Notes under the pieces: generated by a model
What the model saw: the letters and a program-made list of their open reading frames with translations, nothing else
What the model was told of the DNA's origin: nothing
Databases searched by the model: none
Made by a program: the position numbers and the translations under genes
DNA from: DASPPM01 sp052143835
Lineage (GTDB): Bacteria; Pseudomonadota; Alphaproteobacteria; JACZXZ01
DNA length: 64,000 nucleotides
Assembly (NCBI GenBank): GCA_052143835.1
Contig: JBKQRV010000192.1
Span: 1 to 64,000 of the forward strand
Direction of reading: 5' to 3'
Part shown: positions 27,645 through 36,324 of the stretch, in pieces
How the letters are laid out: every line of letters starts with the position of its first letter
How positions within the stretch are numbered: the first letter of the stretch is position 1

Positions 27645-28454
27645 ATGCGCGCGCGCCGGGCAATCACGGTCGCTCTACTCACGGCACTCGCGGCCGTCTT
27701 CGCCCGCGCGGCGGCGGCCGAGCAGGCCTATCCCTGGAGCGCCATCGGCAGGCTCGAACGCCCGGGCGGATACTGCACGGGCGTGCTGATCGGCCGCCGT
27801 GTCGTGCTGACGGCCGCCCATTGTCTCTTTCATCCCTTCGAAAGGCGATGGCTCCCGGCCTCGAGCTTCTTCTTCATTCCGGGTTACGGCACGCCTCAGC
27901 AAAGCCGGCGCTCGATCGCCCGGGACTACCGCATCGCCCCCGGCTACAGTCCCCTAAGACGCCCGGCAATGGAGTCGGAGGGCGTCGACCTCGCCCTCGT
28001 GCTGCTTGTCGAGGGCGTCGGCGACGAGGCCGGATTCATTCCGTGGCTTCGCGGCCCCGCGCTCGAACGCACACTTCGCGGGCCGGCCGGAGCCGACCTC
28101 CTCGAGGCCGGATATGCCCGCAATCGCCCCTATCGCCTGACCGTGCACGAGCATTGCCGCGTCTTGGAGTACTACGGCGATCGCGATCTCTTCCTCCATA
28201 ACTGCATCTCGCTTAGAGGCGAGTCGGGCTCCCCCCTCCTCGCCCGCTTGGGCGGCCAATTCGACATCGTCGGGATCGAAATCGGCATCGCCGGCAGCGA
28301 TGAGGAGTGGAGCCAGCGCTGGGGTGCAGCGGCAACGGTGCAAGTCCTCGAGCGGATGCTTGCCGATCCCCGCGACCGCTTCGCGCCGCTCTCGGACGCG
28401 GATGTCTGGGGCGATCCGAGGAACCGCATTCCGCCTGCGAGCCCCCGGCGCTGA
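27645..28454 (+). CDS. Exported trypsin-like serine protease
   Basis: The 269-residue protein has a signal peptide (ITVALLTALAAVFARAAAA) and a chymotrypsin fold with the full triad. His59 lies in LTAAHC, Asp115 in GVDLALVLL, and Ser194 in RGESGSPLL. The usual GDSGGP is GESGSP here, which is tolerated in bacterial V8/glutamyl-endopeptidase-like members. It probably acts in the periplasm or outside the cell. It is an isolated unit between YoaK and the carbamoyltransferase. Confidence 0.85.
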   Translation: MRARRAITVALLTALAAVFARAAAAEQAYPWSAIGRLERPGGYCTGVLIGRRVVLTAAHCLFHPFERRWLPASSFFFIPGYGTPQQSRRSIARDYRIAPGYSPLRRPAMESEGVDLALVLLVEGVGDEAGFIPWLRGPALERTLRGPAGADLLEAGYARNRPYRLTVHEHCRVLEYYGDRDLFLHNCISLRGESGSPLLARLGGQFDIVGIEIGIAGSDEEWSQRWGAAATVQVLERMLADPRDRFAPLSDADVWGDPRNRIPPASPRR

Positions 28455-28474
28455 GCGCCCTCGCCGCTGCCGGA

Positions 28475-30310
28475 TCAATCGAGCTCGAAGGCGCCCTTGT
28501 AGTCGCGCTTGAGCGCCGGGTCCTGCTCGTCTTTCTCCAGGTAGAGGTTGCCGACCGCGAGCCTGTCGAGCTCGGTGCCCATGAAGCAGCGGAAGGCGTC
28601 CTCGGGCGTGCAGACGATCGGCTCCCCGCGCACGTTGAAGCTGGTATTGACCAGCACGGGGCAGCCCGTCCTCGCCTTGAAGCTCGAGAGCAGGGCATGG
28701 AAGCGCGCGTTGGTCTCGGCATGCACGGTCTGGATGCGCGCCGAATAATCGACGTGCGTCACGGCGGGAATGTCGGAGCGCGGCACCTTGAGCTTCTCGA
28801 TGCCGAAGAGGGCCTCCTCCTCCTTGCTCATGCGGCGCCTGCGGCGCTCGACCACGTCGGCTACCATGAGCATGTAGGGACTTTCTCCCTCCAGCTCGAA
28901 CCACTCCGCCACGTCCTCGCGCAGCACCGCGGGAGCGAACGGGCGGAAGGACTCGCGGTACTTGACCTTGAGGTTGAGCGCCGACTGCATCGCCGGCGAG
29001 CGCGCGTCCGCAATGATCGAGCGGTTGCCGAGCGCCCGCGGGCCGAACTCCATGCGCCCCTGGAACCAGCCGAGCGCCTTGCCCTCGCTCAGGTCCTCGA
29101 CCGCGCGCTCGAGCAGCGTCGTATCGTCGAGGCAGTGGAAGCGCGCGCCCGCCGCCGCGAGACGCTCGGCGCACTCCTCGTCCGCGAATGAGGGGCCGAG
29201 ATACGACCCGCTCATCCCGTCGAGGCTGTTGTCGATCTCGCGCGCCCCGCCCTTGTGAATGTGGTAGGCGGCAAGGGCAGCACCTATTGCGCCTCCGGCA
29301 TCGCCCGCCGCCGGCTGAACCCAGATGCGCTTGAATTTTCCGTCGCGCAGGACCTTGCCGTTGGCGACGCAATTGAGTGCCACGCCGCCGGCAAGGCAGA
29401 GGTTCTCCGCCCCCGTCTCGGCGGCGAGCGAGCGCGTGAGGCGCAGCACCGCCTCCTCGGTCACCGCCTGGACCGAGGCGGCGAGGTCCATGTGCCGCTG
29501 GGTGAGAGGCTCCGTGGGCCGGCGCGCCGGTCCGCCGAAGAGCGCGTCGAAGCGCTCGCCGGTCATCTTGAGGCCGGTGCAATAGTCGAAATAGGACTGG
29601 TCGAGCCGGAACGTGCCGTCCGGCTTCAAGTCCATCAGCTGCTCGAGGATGAGCCGCGCGTACTTCGGCTCGCCGTAGGGAGCCAGCCCCATGACCTTGT
29701 ATTCGCCCGAGTTCACCTTGAAGCCGGTGTAATAGGTGAAGGCGGAATAAAGCAGCCCGAGCGAGTGGGGAAAATGCAGCTCCTTGAGCATCTCGAGGCG
29801 GTTGCCGCGGCCCTCTGCTACGGAGGTCGTCGCCCACTCGCCGACCCCGTCCATGGTGAGGATGGCCGCCTGCTCGAAGGGCGAGGGAAAGAAGGCCGAG
29901 GCCGCGTGACTCTGGTGATGCTCGGCGAAGAGAAGCCGGCTCTCCCAGTCGTAGCTAGGAGACAGCCTTGTGAGCTCGTCCTTCAAGAGCTGCTTCTGGA
30001 ACAGCTTCTCGCGCAGCCAGAGCGGAATCGCCATGCGGAAGGAGCGGAAGCCCTTGGGCGCAAAGGCAAGGTAGGTCTCGAGCAGTCGCTCGAACTTGAG
30101 GAAGGGCTTGTCATAGAACACGACATGGTCGACCGCATCGAGCGTGATGCCCGCAGCTCCCAGGCAATAGGCGAGCGCCGCGCGGGGAAAGCGGGCATCG
30201 TGCTTCTTGCGCGTGAAGCGCTCCTCCTGTGCCGCCGCCACGATACGGCCGTCCTCGATGAGGGCGGCGGCGCTATCGTGGTAGAGGGCGGATAACCCGA
30301 GGATGCGCAC
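28475..30310 (-). CDS. O-carbamoyltransferase, NodU/TobZ/SxtI family
   Basis: The 611-residue protein has the ASKHA-fold N-terminal domain with LGLSALYHDSAAAL, the AEHHQSHAASAFF histidine block (about residues 130-140), GGVALNCVANG and VQPAAGDAGGAIGAAL. Its C-terminal YrdC-like domain has PRALGNRSI and NTSFNVRGEPIV. The family makes carbamoyl-adenylate from carbamoyl phosphate and ATP and transfers the carbamoyl group to a hydroxyl of a sugar or natural product. It lies 16 bases after a DUF5989 gene and behind an SxtJ-like gene, the partners of SxtI in saxitoxin loci. Here a cell-surface glycan is the more likely acceptor. Confidence 0.9.
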   Translation of the reverse strand: MRILGLSALYHDSAAALIEDGRIVAAAQEERFTRKKHDARFPRAALAYCLGAAGITLDAVDHVVFYDKPFLKFERLLETYLAFAPKGFRSFRMAIPLWLREKLFQKQLLKDELTRLSPSYDWESRLLFAEHHQSHAASAFFPSPFEQAAILTMDGVGEWATTSVAEGRGNRLEMLKELHFPHSLGLLYSAFTYYTGFKVNSGEYKVMGLAPYGEPKYARLILEQLMDLKPDGTFRLDQSYFDYCTGLKMTGERFDALFGGPARRPTEPLTQRHMDLAASVQAVTEEAVLRLTRSLAAETGAENLCLAGGVALNCVANGKVLRDGKFKRIWVQPAAGDAGGAIGAALAAYHIHKGGAREIDNSLDGMSGSYLGPSFADEECAERLAAAGARFHCLDDTTLLERAVEDLSEGKALGWFQGRMEFGPRALGNRSIIADARSPAMQSALNLKVKYRESFRPFAPAVLREDVAEWFELEGESPYMLMVADVVERRRRRMSKEEEALFGIEKLKVPRSDIPAVTHVDYSARIQTVHAETNARFHALLSSFKARTGCPVLVNTSFNVRGEPIVCTPEDAFRCFMGTELDRLAVGNLYLEKDEQDPALKRDYKGAFELD

Positions 30311-30326
30311 CGCAGGCGATCCTCGC

Positions 30327-30479
30327 TCAGAAGATCGCGTAGATGAAGGGAGCCACGGCGCTGCCCTTGGTCAAGAGGATAAGCCCGCCCAGCACGGCCA
30401 TCATCACGCAGACCGGCAGCAGCCAATATTTTTTCCGAATCCTGAGGAAGAGCCAGAATTCGCGCAAGATCGACAGCAC
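30327..30479 (-). CDS. DUF5989 small membrane protein (SxtK-like)
   Basis: This 50-residue protein begins with an amphipathic basic segment (REFWLFLRIRKKYW), then one membrane helix and the conserved end GSAVAPFIYAIF. This is the DUF5989/SxtK pattern. The start is taken as GTG at 30479, with GAGG a few bases upstream, just after the SxtJ-like stop; an in-frame TTG at 30485 is possible. The family has no known activity but recurs beside carbamoyltransferases, suggesting a membrane anchor or partner. Confidence 0.78.
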   Translation of the reverse strand: MLSILREFWLFLRIRKKYWLLPVCVMMAVLGGLILLTKGSAVAPFIYAIF

Positions 30480-30487
30480 GGGCAACC

Positions 30488-30910
30488 TCAAAACTGATTC
30501 TTCATCGACTCGGGCGGCGGACCCGGCGGCTCGCGCGCAATCCAATAGCTCGACGCGCCGTCGTCCCGGCGCAGCCGCAAAGGGTCCTTGCCGCAGGCGC
30601 GCATGAGGATGCCGATCGGCGTGATTGTCAAGTAGAAGAGAAGCCCCAGCGCCAGCGGGCTCACGACGTGGAAAAGCAAGAGACCTAGCTTGAGCCAGAG
30701 CCGGTTGATCGGCTTGAGGGGTGCCGTCCACAGCAATGCCAGCACGAGAAATGCCACGGCAAGGCCAAGCGCCCACCAGCGGATGGCGTTGTGCGGCGCG
30801 TGGAGGAGCGGCGCCAAAGCGACGAGCGAGAAGAAGCCCGCCATGACCAGGCCGAAGGAGCGATCGGACGAGCCCTTGACCTCCTCTTCGCGGCTGAAAT
30901 CCTCGTGCAT
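30488..30910 (-). CDS. SxtJ-like membrane protein
   Basis: The 140-residue protein has an N-terminal acidic cytoplasmic stretch, two helices (about 22-40 and 45-63), a PLKPINRLWLKLGLLLFHVVSP block and a third helix ending YLTITPIGILMRACGKDPL, then a hydrophilic tail. The PxxxxNxxW...G...IxxPxxLGxxFYLxxTPxGxxxR layout is typical of SxtJ. The role is unknown; it is the first gene of a three-gene unit with DUF5989 and carbamoyltransferase, and co-occurrence is the main clue. Confidence 0.78.
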   Translation of the reverse strand: MHEDFSREEEVKGSSDRSFGLVMAGFFSLVALAPLLHAPHNAIRWWALGLAVAFLVLALLWTAPLKPINRLWLKLGLLLFHVVSPLALGLLFYLTITPIGILMRACGKDPLRLRRDDGASSYWIAREPPGPPPESMKNQF

Positions 30911-31000
30911 GCGCCTCCTTCGGCCTGCAAGCGGCCTCGCGGCCCTGAAATTAGTCGGTTCCCGCGTTTCGCGAAAGCAAAAGCTCGCGCGGCCGGCCGA

Positions 31001-31777
31001 TCAGCCTCGCGGATTTCCCGCAAGCGCGCCGTCCGCTCCACAGGCCGCCATCTTCCAGAGCTCCCAGGCGCGGTCGACCTGCCGGGAGTTGGTCGCCGTC
31101 GCATTGGCGGCTTCCTCGTCGTTGAGATAGGTCACCCGACCGAGGCGCATCGCCTCCATCTGCAGGCGTGCGTTGGCTTCCGTGTAGACCGCCCGGAACA
31201 CCGCGTGGCGCAGATTGCCGGCGGCGGCGGTGGAGCCGTGCCCGCGCATGAGCACGACCGACCCCGCGCCGAGCGCGCGGGCGAGTGCCGCGCCGAGCTC
31301 GCGATCGCGGATCAGCATGTCGCTCGCCGGTCCGGCGGCCGTGCGGATCTCGAAGATCGGCGTGCTCGCCTTGAGAAAGCTGGCCATATGATAGATGGCG
31401 CGCAAGGGAACGCTCTTCACCACGCCGAAGGGGATCACCGAGGGCGAATGGCTGTGGATCACGGCGTGAACGTCCGGCCTTGCGCGGTAGATCTCGCTAT
31501 GGATGAAGCGCTCCAAATAGACGGCGCGGCCCGCCGGTAGAAGGGGCTCGCCGTCGAGCGCGAAGGCCATGATGTCGGCGCTCGTCACGAGCGCCGGCGC
31601 CATGCTGCGCGCCAGGAGAAACTGGTCGGCGTGCTTATCGTGGCGCACGCTCACGTGGCCGAAGCCGTCGACCACCCCTTGATGGAAGAGGATGCGGTTC
31701 GCCGCGACGAGCTCTTCGACGAGTGCTGCATCGGCGTCCAGGGGCGGAAGCGCGCCTTGCGATTGTTTCCGGAGCAT
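31001..31777 (-). CDS. Class II aldolase/adducin family protein
   Basis: The 258-residue protein has the fold-defining zinc histidines in HSHSPSVIPFG and RGHGSTA, with an upstream GNVS-like GFGHVSVR phosphate-site segment. The family includes fuculose-phosphate and related aldolases, decarboxylases and epimerases; this one lacks a neighbouring sugar kinase, so no substrate is offered. The ATG at 31777 has GGAGGCGG upstream and removes a 43-residue arginine-rich leader. It is a single-gene unit as far as can be seen. Confidence 0.8.
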   Translation of the reverse strand: MLRKQSQGALPPLDADAALVEELVAANRILFHQGVVDGFGHVSVRHDKHADQFLLARSMAPALVTSADIMAFALDGEPLLPAGRAVYLERFIHSEIYRARPDVHAVIHSHSPSVIPFGVVKSVPLRAIYHMASFLKASTPIFEIRTAAGPASDMLIRDRELGAALARALGAGSVVLMRGHGSTAAAGNLRHAVFRAVYTEANARLQMEAMRLGRVTYLNDEEAANATATNSRQVDRAWELWKMAACGADGALAGNPRG

Positions 31778-31940
31778 GCCGCCTCCCTCCTTTTTGCGTC
31801 TTCGTGCGGCTGCTTTGGCCGGCACCGCGGCAAGATAGGACGGGCCGTCTCCAGATGGCAAGGTTCGGCGCGAAGAGCTGCCCGGCTGCCATCGCAACCG
31901 GGGCATTAGGGCGTTATCGGTTCAAATTGAATCAGAGATT

Positions 31941-32020
31941 ATCGTCGTTCCCGCGCAAGCCGGAACCCAGGACGAGCAACGTGCGGTTCCCTGGGGCCCC
32001 GCTTTCGCAGGGGTGACGAT
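31941..32020. repeat. Diverged copy of the CGTCATTCCCGC dispersed repeat
   Basis: It starts ATCGTCGTTCCCGCGCAAGC and ends CCCGCTTTCGCAGGGGTGAC plus GAT, with a mismatched middle. The ends match the two 85-base repeats at 56920 and 60837, so it is the third member of that family in the window. Confidence 0.7.
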
Positions 32021-32078
32021 AAAAGGTTTCGAGTTGACAGGATCGCGCTCCAGTTTTTCTGGACATTCATTTTCGACT

Positions 32079-32239
32079 CGTCATTCCGGACAAGCAAATC
32101 AACGCACATGCGATGATTTGCGCGATCCGGACTCCATGTCTGGGACCGCGCGAGCGGGAGGCATGGATTCCGGATAGCAAGGCTCGCGGCCGGGAAAAGC
32201 TCCGCTTTTCCCGGGCTCGCCTAAGCTTCCGGAATGACG
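32079..32239. repeat. Inverted-repeat element with 12-bp perfect ends
   Basis: CGTCATTCCGGA (32079-32090) and TCCGGAATGACG (32228-32239) are perfect inverted ends of a 161-base stretch. An internal hairpin (GGGAAAAGC with GCTTTTCCC, near 32193-32212) is also seen. The ends share CGTCATTCC with the other repeat family but the interior differs. Confidence 0.7.
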
Positions 32240-32390
32240 CCAAGCTTGAATGTCTACAGGCCTTAGGAGCGCCGCTACGTGCATACACGCAGCCGCCGCC
32301 GCATTTTGGCGTGGTGATTTCGGCCGCGATGACATCTAATCGCGATCTCGACAGAGCCGGGATCCGCACTCAGCCAGAAAGCGTCACGAT

Positions 32391-33383
32391 ATGGCGAAGC
32401 TCAATCTCTCCGTCGCGGTCGGCGACTATGACAGGACGCGGCCGCTCGTCGACGGTGCCGTTGGGATCGATGGCGTCGATCCCGTCTACATGACCTTGGC
32501 GCCGGAAGAGATTTTCTTCAGGGCCTTTCGCCACGCCGAGTTCGACATCTGCGAATTGTCGCTCAGCAGCTTCGCCATCAAGACCGACCAAGGCGACAAC
32601 CCCTATGTGGGCGTTCCGGTCTTTCCCTCGCGCGCCTTCCGGCACACCTCAATCTACGTGCGCACCGACCGCGGCATCCGCTCGCCTGCCGACCTGCGCG
32701 ACAGGCGAATCGGCACGCCCGAGTACCAACTGACCGCCTGCGTGTGGGCGCGCGCGCTCCTCGAGGACGAGTTCGGCCTCGGGCGCGCCGATATCCGCTG
32801 GGTGCGCGGGGGTCTCGAGCAACCGGGGCGTCCCGAGAAGATCGCACTCGCGCTGCCCGCCGACATCCGCATCGAGCCGGCCCCCGAGGGTGCGAGCCTC
32901 TCGGCCCTCCTCGCGGCGGGCGAGATCGACGGCATCATCGCGCCTCGCGCGCCCTCCTGCTACGAGCGCGGCCACCCGCAGGTCGGCTGGCTGTTCGCGG
33001 ATCCGGCGGCGGCGGCGATCGCTTATTTCCGCCGCACCGGCATCTTTCCCATCATGCATCTGATCGGCGTGCGCCGCGCGCTCGCCGAGCGGCATCCCTG
33101 GCTCCCGGCCTCGGTCTTCAAGGCCTTCGAGCAGGCGAAGTCGATCGCCCTCGCGCGGCTCTGCGACACCGCGGCGACGAAGGTCACCTTGCCCTTCGTC
33201 GAGGAGCAGCTCAAGGCCGCCCGGGAGCTCATGGGGCGCGATTTCTGGTCCTACGGCGTTGCCGCCAATCGCAACGCGCTCGAGACCTTCTTGCGGCATC
33301 ATCGCGCCCAGGGCCTGTCGCAGCGCCAACTCGAGGTCGAGGAGCTCTTCCACCCCGCGACGCTCGAAACCCACAAGGTCTGA
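32391..33383 (+). CDS. 4,5-dihydroxyphthalate decarboxylase-like (Pht5 family) protein
   Basis: The 330-residue protein has a periplasmic-binding-protein-like fold without a signal peptide. It has the family start SVAVGDYDRTRPLVDG, then FDICELSLSSF, VFPSRAFRHTSIYV, and RRIGTPEYQLTACVW. This layout is that of Pht5-type proteins annotated as 4,5-dihydroxyphthalate decarboxylase, although most family members are untested. It may decarboxylate an aromatic acid in the cytoplasm. It stands alone and divergent from the aldolase gene. Confidence 0.75.
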   Translation: MAKLNLSVAVGDYDRTRPLVDGAVGIDGVDPVYMTLAPEEIFFRAFRHAEFDICELSLSSFAIKTDQGDNPYVGVPVFPSRAFRHTSIYVRTDRGIRSPADLRDRRIGTPEYQLTACVWARALLEDEFGLGRADIRWVRGGLEQPGRPEKIALALPADIRIEPAPEGASLSALLAAGEIDGIIAPRAPSCYERGHPQVGWLFADPAAAAIAYFRRTGIFPIMHLIGVRRALAERHPWLPASVFKAFEQAKSIALARLCDTAATKVTLPFVEEQLKAARELMGRDFWSYGVAANRNALETFLRHHRAQGLSQRQLEVEELFHPATLETHKV

Positions 33384-33439
33384 CGCGCATCCGAGCCGAT
33401 CGCGCGCGCCCGCGCGCATGGGCGCCGATGATGCGGGCG

Positions 33440-33889
33440 CTAGCGGGAGCGCGGAAGGTAATTCAGGCCGTAGACGTCGCGGCACCAGGCGGAAACGATC
33501 TCGAAGTTCCCGCCCTCGATGGCGCCATCGCGAACCGTGTCCGGGTTGTGGGGATCGAAATAGGCGATGAACGGCGCGAGTGCCTCGGCCTTACCGTCGC
33601 CGGCCACGAGGCTCACGTTGCCGCACAGGAACCAGCCGGCTTCCTCCAGGCTTGACGCGCGCACGATACCGTTGGCGATCGGGTTGAAGGCGTAGCTCGC
33701 CGATGCCGGCACGGCCTGCTTCGCGGCGAAGTACTGGATCACGGCGTTTCGCGCGGCCTCGTCGCTCGAGGGACGCAACGCCGCTTGTGCCGCCTTGAAT
33801 TGCTCGGCTACCTCCGAGGCGTTGGCACCCGCCGCAACGAGCACCGCCATGCCCAGCAAGACCACCAGCGAAGGAAACGTGACTTTCAT
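33440..33889 (-). CDS. Small exported protein of unknown function
   Basis: The 149-residue protein has a clear signal peptide (MKVTFPSLVVLLGMAVLVAAGANA) and a mature domain with two cysteines that could pair. The segments AYFDPHNPDTVRDGA and WCRDVYGLNYLP are not known to me. The ATG at 33892 is one codon upstream of the chosen start; either may be used. It is followed on the same strand by nothing, and preceded by another small exported protein. Confidence 0.6.
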   Translation of the reverse strand: MKVTFPSLVVLLGMAVLVAAGANASEVAEQFKAAQAALRPSSDEAARNAVIQYFAAKQAVPASASYAFNPIANGIVRASSLEEAGWFLCGNVSLVAGDGKAEALAPFIAYFDPHNPDTVRDGAIEGGNFEIVSAWCRDVYGLNYLPRSR

Positions 33890-34021
33890 CACCGCACCTG
33901 CTGACGCTCGTCAAACTCTTTTACTTCCGGCCTGACACCTCTAGCCGAAATGAAGCATAGCACGGCCGCAATGGCGACTGAAGCCTACGCCGTCGGCAGC
34001 CCCGGTGCCTGCAGCCGCCCC

Positions 34022-34240
34022 TCACGGCTGGCTCTCCGACGCCTTCCCGCCCTTGGGGAAACATTTTACCACCGTCACGAAATCCCCCTTGAGACGGTAT
34101 GCGGGGACCTTGGCGACGATGGCCTTTTGCGCGGTTTGGCAGGCGTCGAGCGAATTGAACTCCGTGGAGAAGGCGGTACTTCCGCTACTGGCGCCGAGCC
34201 CGCCGGCGAGAAGAACGATCAAGACATAGAGTCCGGGCAT
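34022..34240 (-). CDS. Small exported protein
   Basis: The 72-residue protein begins with a hydrophobic helix (MPGLYVLIVLLAGGLGASSG), followed by a short domain with two cysteines (LDACQTAQKAI and VVKCFPKG). The pattern fits many small alphaproteobacterial secreted proteins of unknown role. AGGGAGAAAGAG precedes the ATG, which supports translation. Confidence 0.55.
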   Translation of the reverse strand: MPGLYVLIVLLAGGLGASSGSTAFSTEFNSLDACQTAQKAIVAKVPAYRLKGDFVTVVKCFPKGGKASESQP

Positions 34241-34499
34241 CTCTTTCTCCCTTAGGGGTCATGCTTAGGTTGAGAGGCAAGCGACCACTCACGGTGCCAG
34301 TGTCCCGGCTTCGGGGTCTTCCGTCCACCTCCTTGAGGCACCAGATATCCGCCTACAGCCGATGGCGATGGCGTCCTTTTGCGCTTCCCAGGGGCGAGGC
34401 CGGTGTAGAATGGGGGGCGTTCCCGCCGGGAATCGAGCCCCGCGGCGCAGGCGGCGGCGAGGCCGGCGGCGGTGGAACACGGACGATCGAGAGGACGAG

Positions 34500-35804
34500 A
34501 TGAACATGCGACGGATCCGGCTTGCGGCGATTCTGGCCGTGGCATTCTTTGCGGCACCGCTCCTGGTGCGCGCCGCGAACGAAGGTGCCAACGCTTACAA
34601 AGAGCTCGGCCTCTTCGGCGACGTGCTCGAGCTCGTCCAGTCCGACTATGTGGAGCCGGTCGACACCGACAAGCTGATCTCGGCGGCGCTCAACGGAATG
34701 CTCACCTCGCTCGATCCTCATTCGAGCTATCTCGATCCCAAGAGCTACCAGGAGATGCAGGTCGAGACCAAGGGCGAGTTCGGCGGGCTGGGCATGGAAG
34801 TGACCTTGAAGGACGGCCTCGTCCAGGTGGTCTCGCCGATCGACGACACCCCGGCCTCCCGCGCCGGACTGCAAGCCGGCGACCTCATCATCGCGATCGA
34901 CGGCAAATCGGTCATGGGCCTCACCCTCTCCGAGGCCGTCGACAGGCTGCGCGGACCCCGGAACTCGAGCGTGAAGCTCACCATCCACCGCGGTAGCGCG
35001 GAACCCTTCGACCTCACGCTCACGCGCGAGGTGATCAAGGTGCATCCGGCTCATGCGCAGCTTTACGGGAAGATCGGCTATCTTCGCATCGCCATCTTCT
35101 CGGAGCGGGCCGACAAGGAGGTCCGGGCGGCCCTCGACTCGCTGCGCCATCAAGCGGGCGGGCCGCTCCAGGGCCTCGTCCTCGACCTTCGCGACGACCC
35201 GGGCGGGCTCCTCGAGCAGTCGGTCGCGGTCGCGGGCGACTTCCTCGACAGCGGCGAGATCGTGTCGACCCGGGGGCGCCGAGCGCAGGACGACCAGCAG
35301 TTCAAGGCCCAGGGCGAGGATCTTACCAAGGGCGTGCCCATGGTCGTCTTGATCAACGCCGGCACGGCCTCGGCCTCCGAGATCGTCGCGGGCGCGCTCC
35401 GCGACAATCACCGCGCGGTGGTCATGGGCGTGCGCTCGTTCGGCAAGGGCACGGTGCAAACCATCATCCCGATCCCCGGGCACGGCGCCGTGCGGCTGAC
35501 CACGGCGCGTTACTACACGCCCTCCGGCCATTCGATCCAGGATGTCGGCATCGAGCCCGACATCGTCGTGCAGCCGGGCAAGGCCGAGGCGGCCAAGGAG
35601 GCAAGGCGCATCCGCGAGAGCGACCTGCCGCGAGCCCTCAAGAACCCTGACGGAGCGCCCGCCAAGATCGGCAAGGAGCCGGGCGAAAGCGGCCCGGCCA
35701 CGGCCCAGGCCACGTCCTCCACGTCCGCCGGCGATGTCCAGCTGGAGCGCGCGCTCGATTACCTTCGCGGCGCGGCAGCGTCCAAAGGGGGAGCGCGCCC
35801 TTGA
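34500..35804 (+). CDS. ctpA: S41 C-terminal processing peptidase (CtpA-like)
   Basis: The 434-residue protein has an N-terminal signal sequence (IRLAAILAVAFFAAPLLVRA), a tail-binding region with SLDPHSSYL, and a PDZ domain (GLGMEVTLKDGLVQV to GDLIIAIDGKSVMGL). The protease domain has the Ser-Lys dyad Ser291 in GTASASEI and Lys316 in SFGKGTVQ, spaced by 25 as in CtpB. It cleaves or trims periplasmic proteins with exposed C-termini. The start at 34500 is chosen for the signal peptide. A poorly conserved Ala/Ser-rich tail follows the protease core. Confidence 0.92.
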   Translation: MNMRRIRLAAILAVAFFAAPLLVRAANEGANAYKELGLFGDVLELVQSDYVEPVDTDKLISAALNGMLTSLDPHSSYLDPKSYQEMQVETKGEFGGLGMEVTLKDGLVQVVSPIDDTPASRAGLQAGDLIIAIDGKSVMGLTLSEAVDRLRGPRNSSVKLTIHRGSAEPFDLTLTREVIKVHPAHAQLYGKIGYLRIAIFSERADKEVRAALDSLRHQAGGPLQGLVLDLRDDPGGLLEQSVAVAGDFLDSGEIVSTRGRRAQDDQQFKAQGEDLTKGVPMVVLINAGTASASEIVAGALRDNHRAVVMGVRSFGKGTVQTIIPIPGHGAVRLTTARYYTPSGHSIQDVGIEPDIVVQPGKAEAAKEARRIRESDLPRALKNPDGAPAKIGKEPGESGPATAQATSSTSAGDVQLERALDYLRGAAASKGGARP

Positions 35805-35830
35805 GGCATGGCCTTAGCGCGTGCGTGTGC

Positions 35831-36295
35831 TCAAGGCGCAGCCTCGCTGCCTCCAGCGGCCAGACGCTTCCGCAAGCTATCTGAGATCGGCCGCGGCCGG
35901 CGCGAGCGCTCATCGACGAGGACGCAGGTGGCCTCGGCGGTCGCGATCAACGCCTCGCCCCGGAAGATGGCTTGCTCGACGGTGAAGGAGGTCCGTCCGA
36001 TCCTCTTGAGGCGGGTGCCGATGTCGACGGTGCCCGGGTACGAGAGCTCGCGATGGAAGCGCATCAGGAGGCTGACCACCATGACGATGGCACCCGGCTC
36101 GGGCGATCCGCCTTCCCCGCCGGTGAAGAGCCCGATGCGGCCGGTCTCGAAGAAGGTGGCGAGCACCGCGTGGTTGACGTGCCCTTGCTGGTCCGTATCG
36201 CTGTTACGTAGCTTGTCGTGGCTCCAGGACCTATAGCCCTCCCGCGAAGCCTCGGGGCCGGCGCGCGACGGTTCCGGCTTCTCGGAGCGGCTCAT
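35831..36295 (-). CDS. Acyl-CoA thioesterase, 4HBT hotdog family
   Basis: The 154-residue protein has the hotdog signature RNSDTDQQGHVNHAVLATFFE, in which an Asp after the first strand and a following helix define the 4-hydroxybenzoyl-CoA thioesterase type (usual form D-x-D-x-x-G-H-V-N-N). It hydrolyses an acyl-CoA to the free acid. The start at 36295 avoids a long Gly/Arg-rich leader. It is followed on the same strand by no gene, and lies just downstream of the citryl-CoA-lyase gene, so it may share that transcript. Confidence 0.83.
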   Translation of the reverse strand: MSRSEKPEPSRAGPEASREGYRSWSHDKLRNSDTDQQGHVNHAVLATFFETGRIGLFTGGEGGSPEPGAIVMVVSLLMRFHRELSYPGTVDIGTRLKRIGRTSFTVEQAIFRGEALIATAEATCVLVDERSRRPRPISDSLRKRLAAGGSEAAP

Positions 36296-36324
36296 GCCGA
36301 TCGCTCCCCTTAAGAGCCCGTAGC

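Larger units (their letters stand above)
31778..32390. other. Gene-free interval carrying two repeat elements
   Basis: About 610 bases separate the divergent aldolase and Pht5-like genes. No coding frame has family support. It holds an 80-base element (31941-32020) and a 161-base inverted-repeat element (32079-32239); the remainder shows nothing recognisable. Confidence 0.6.
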
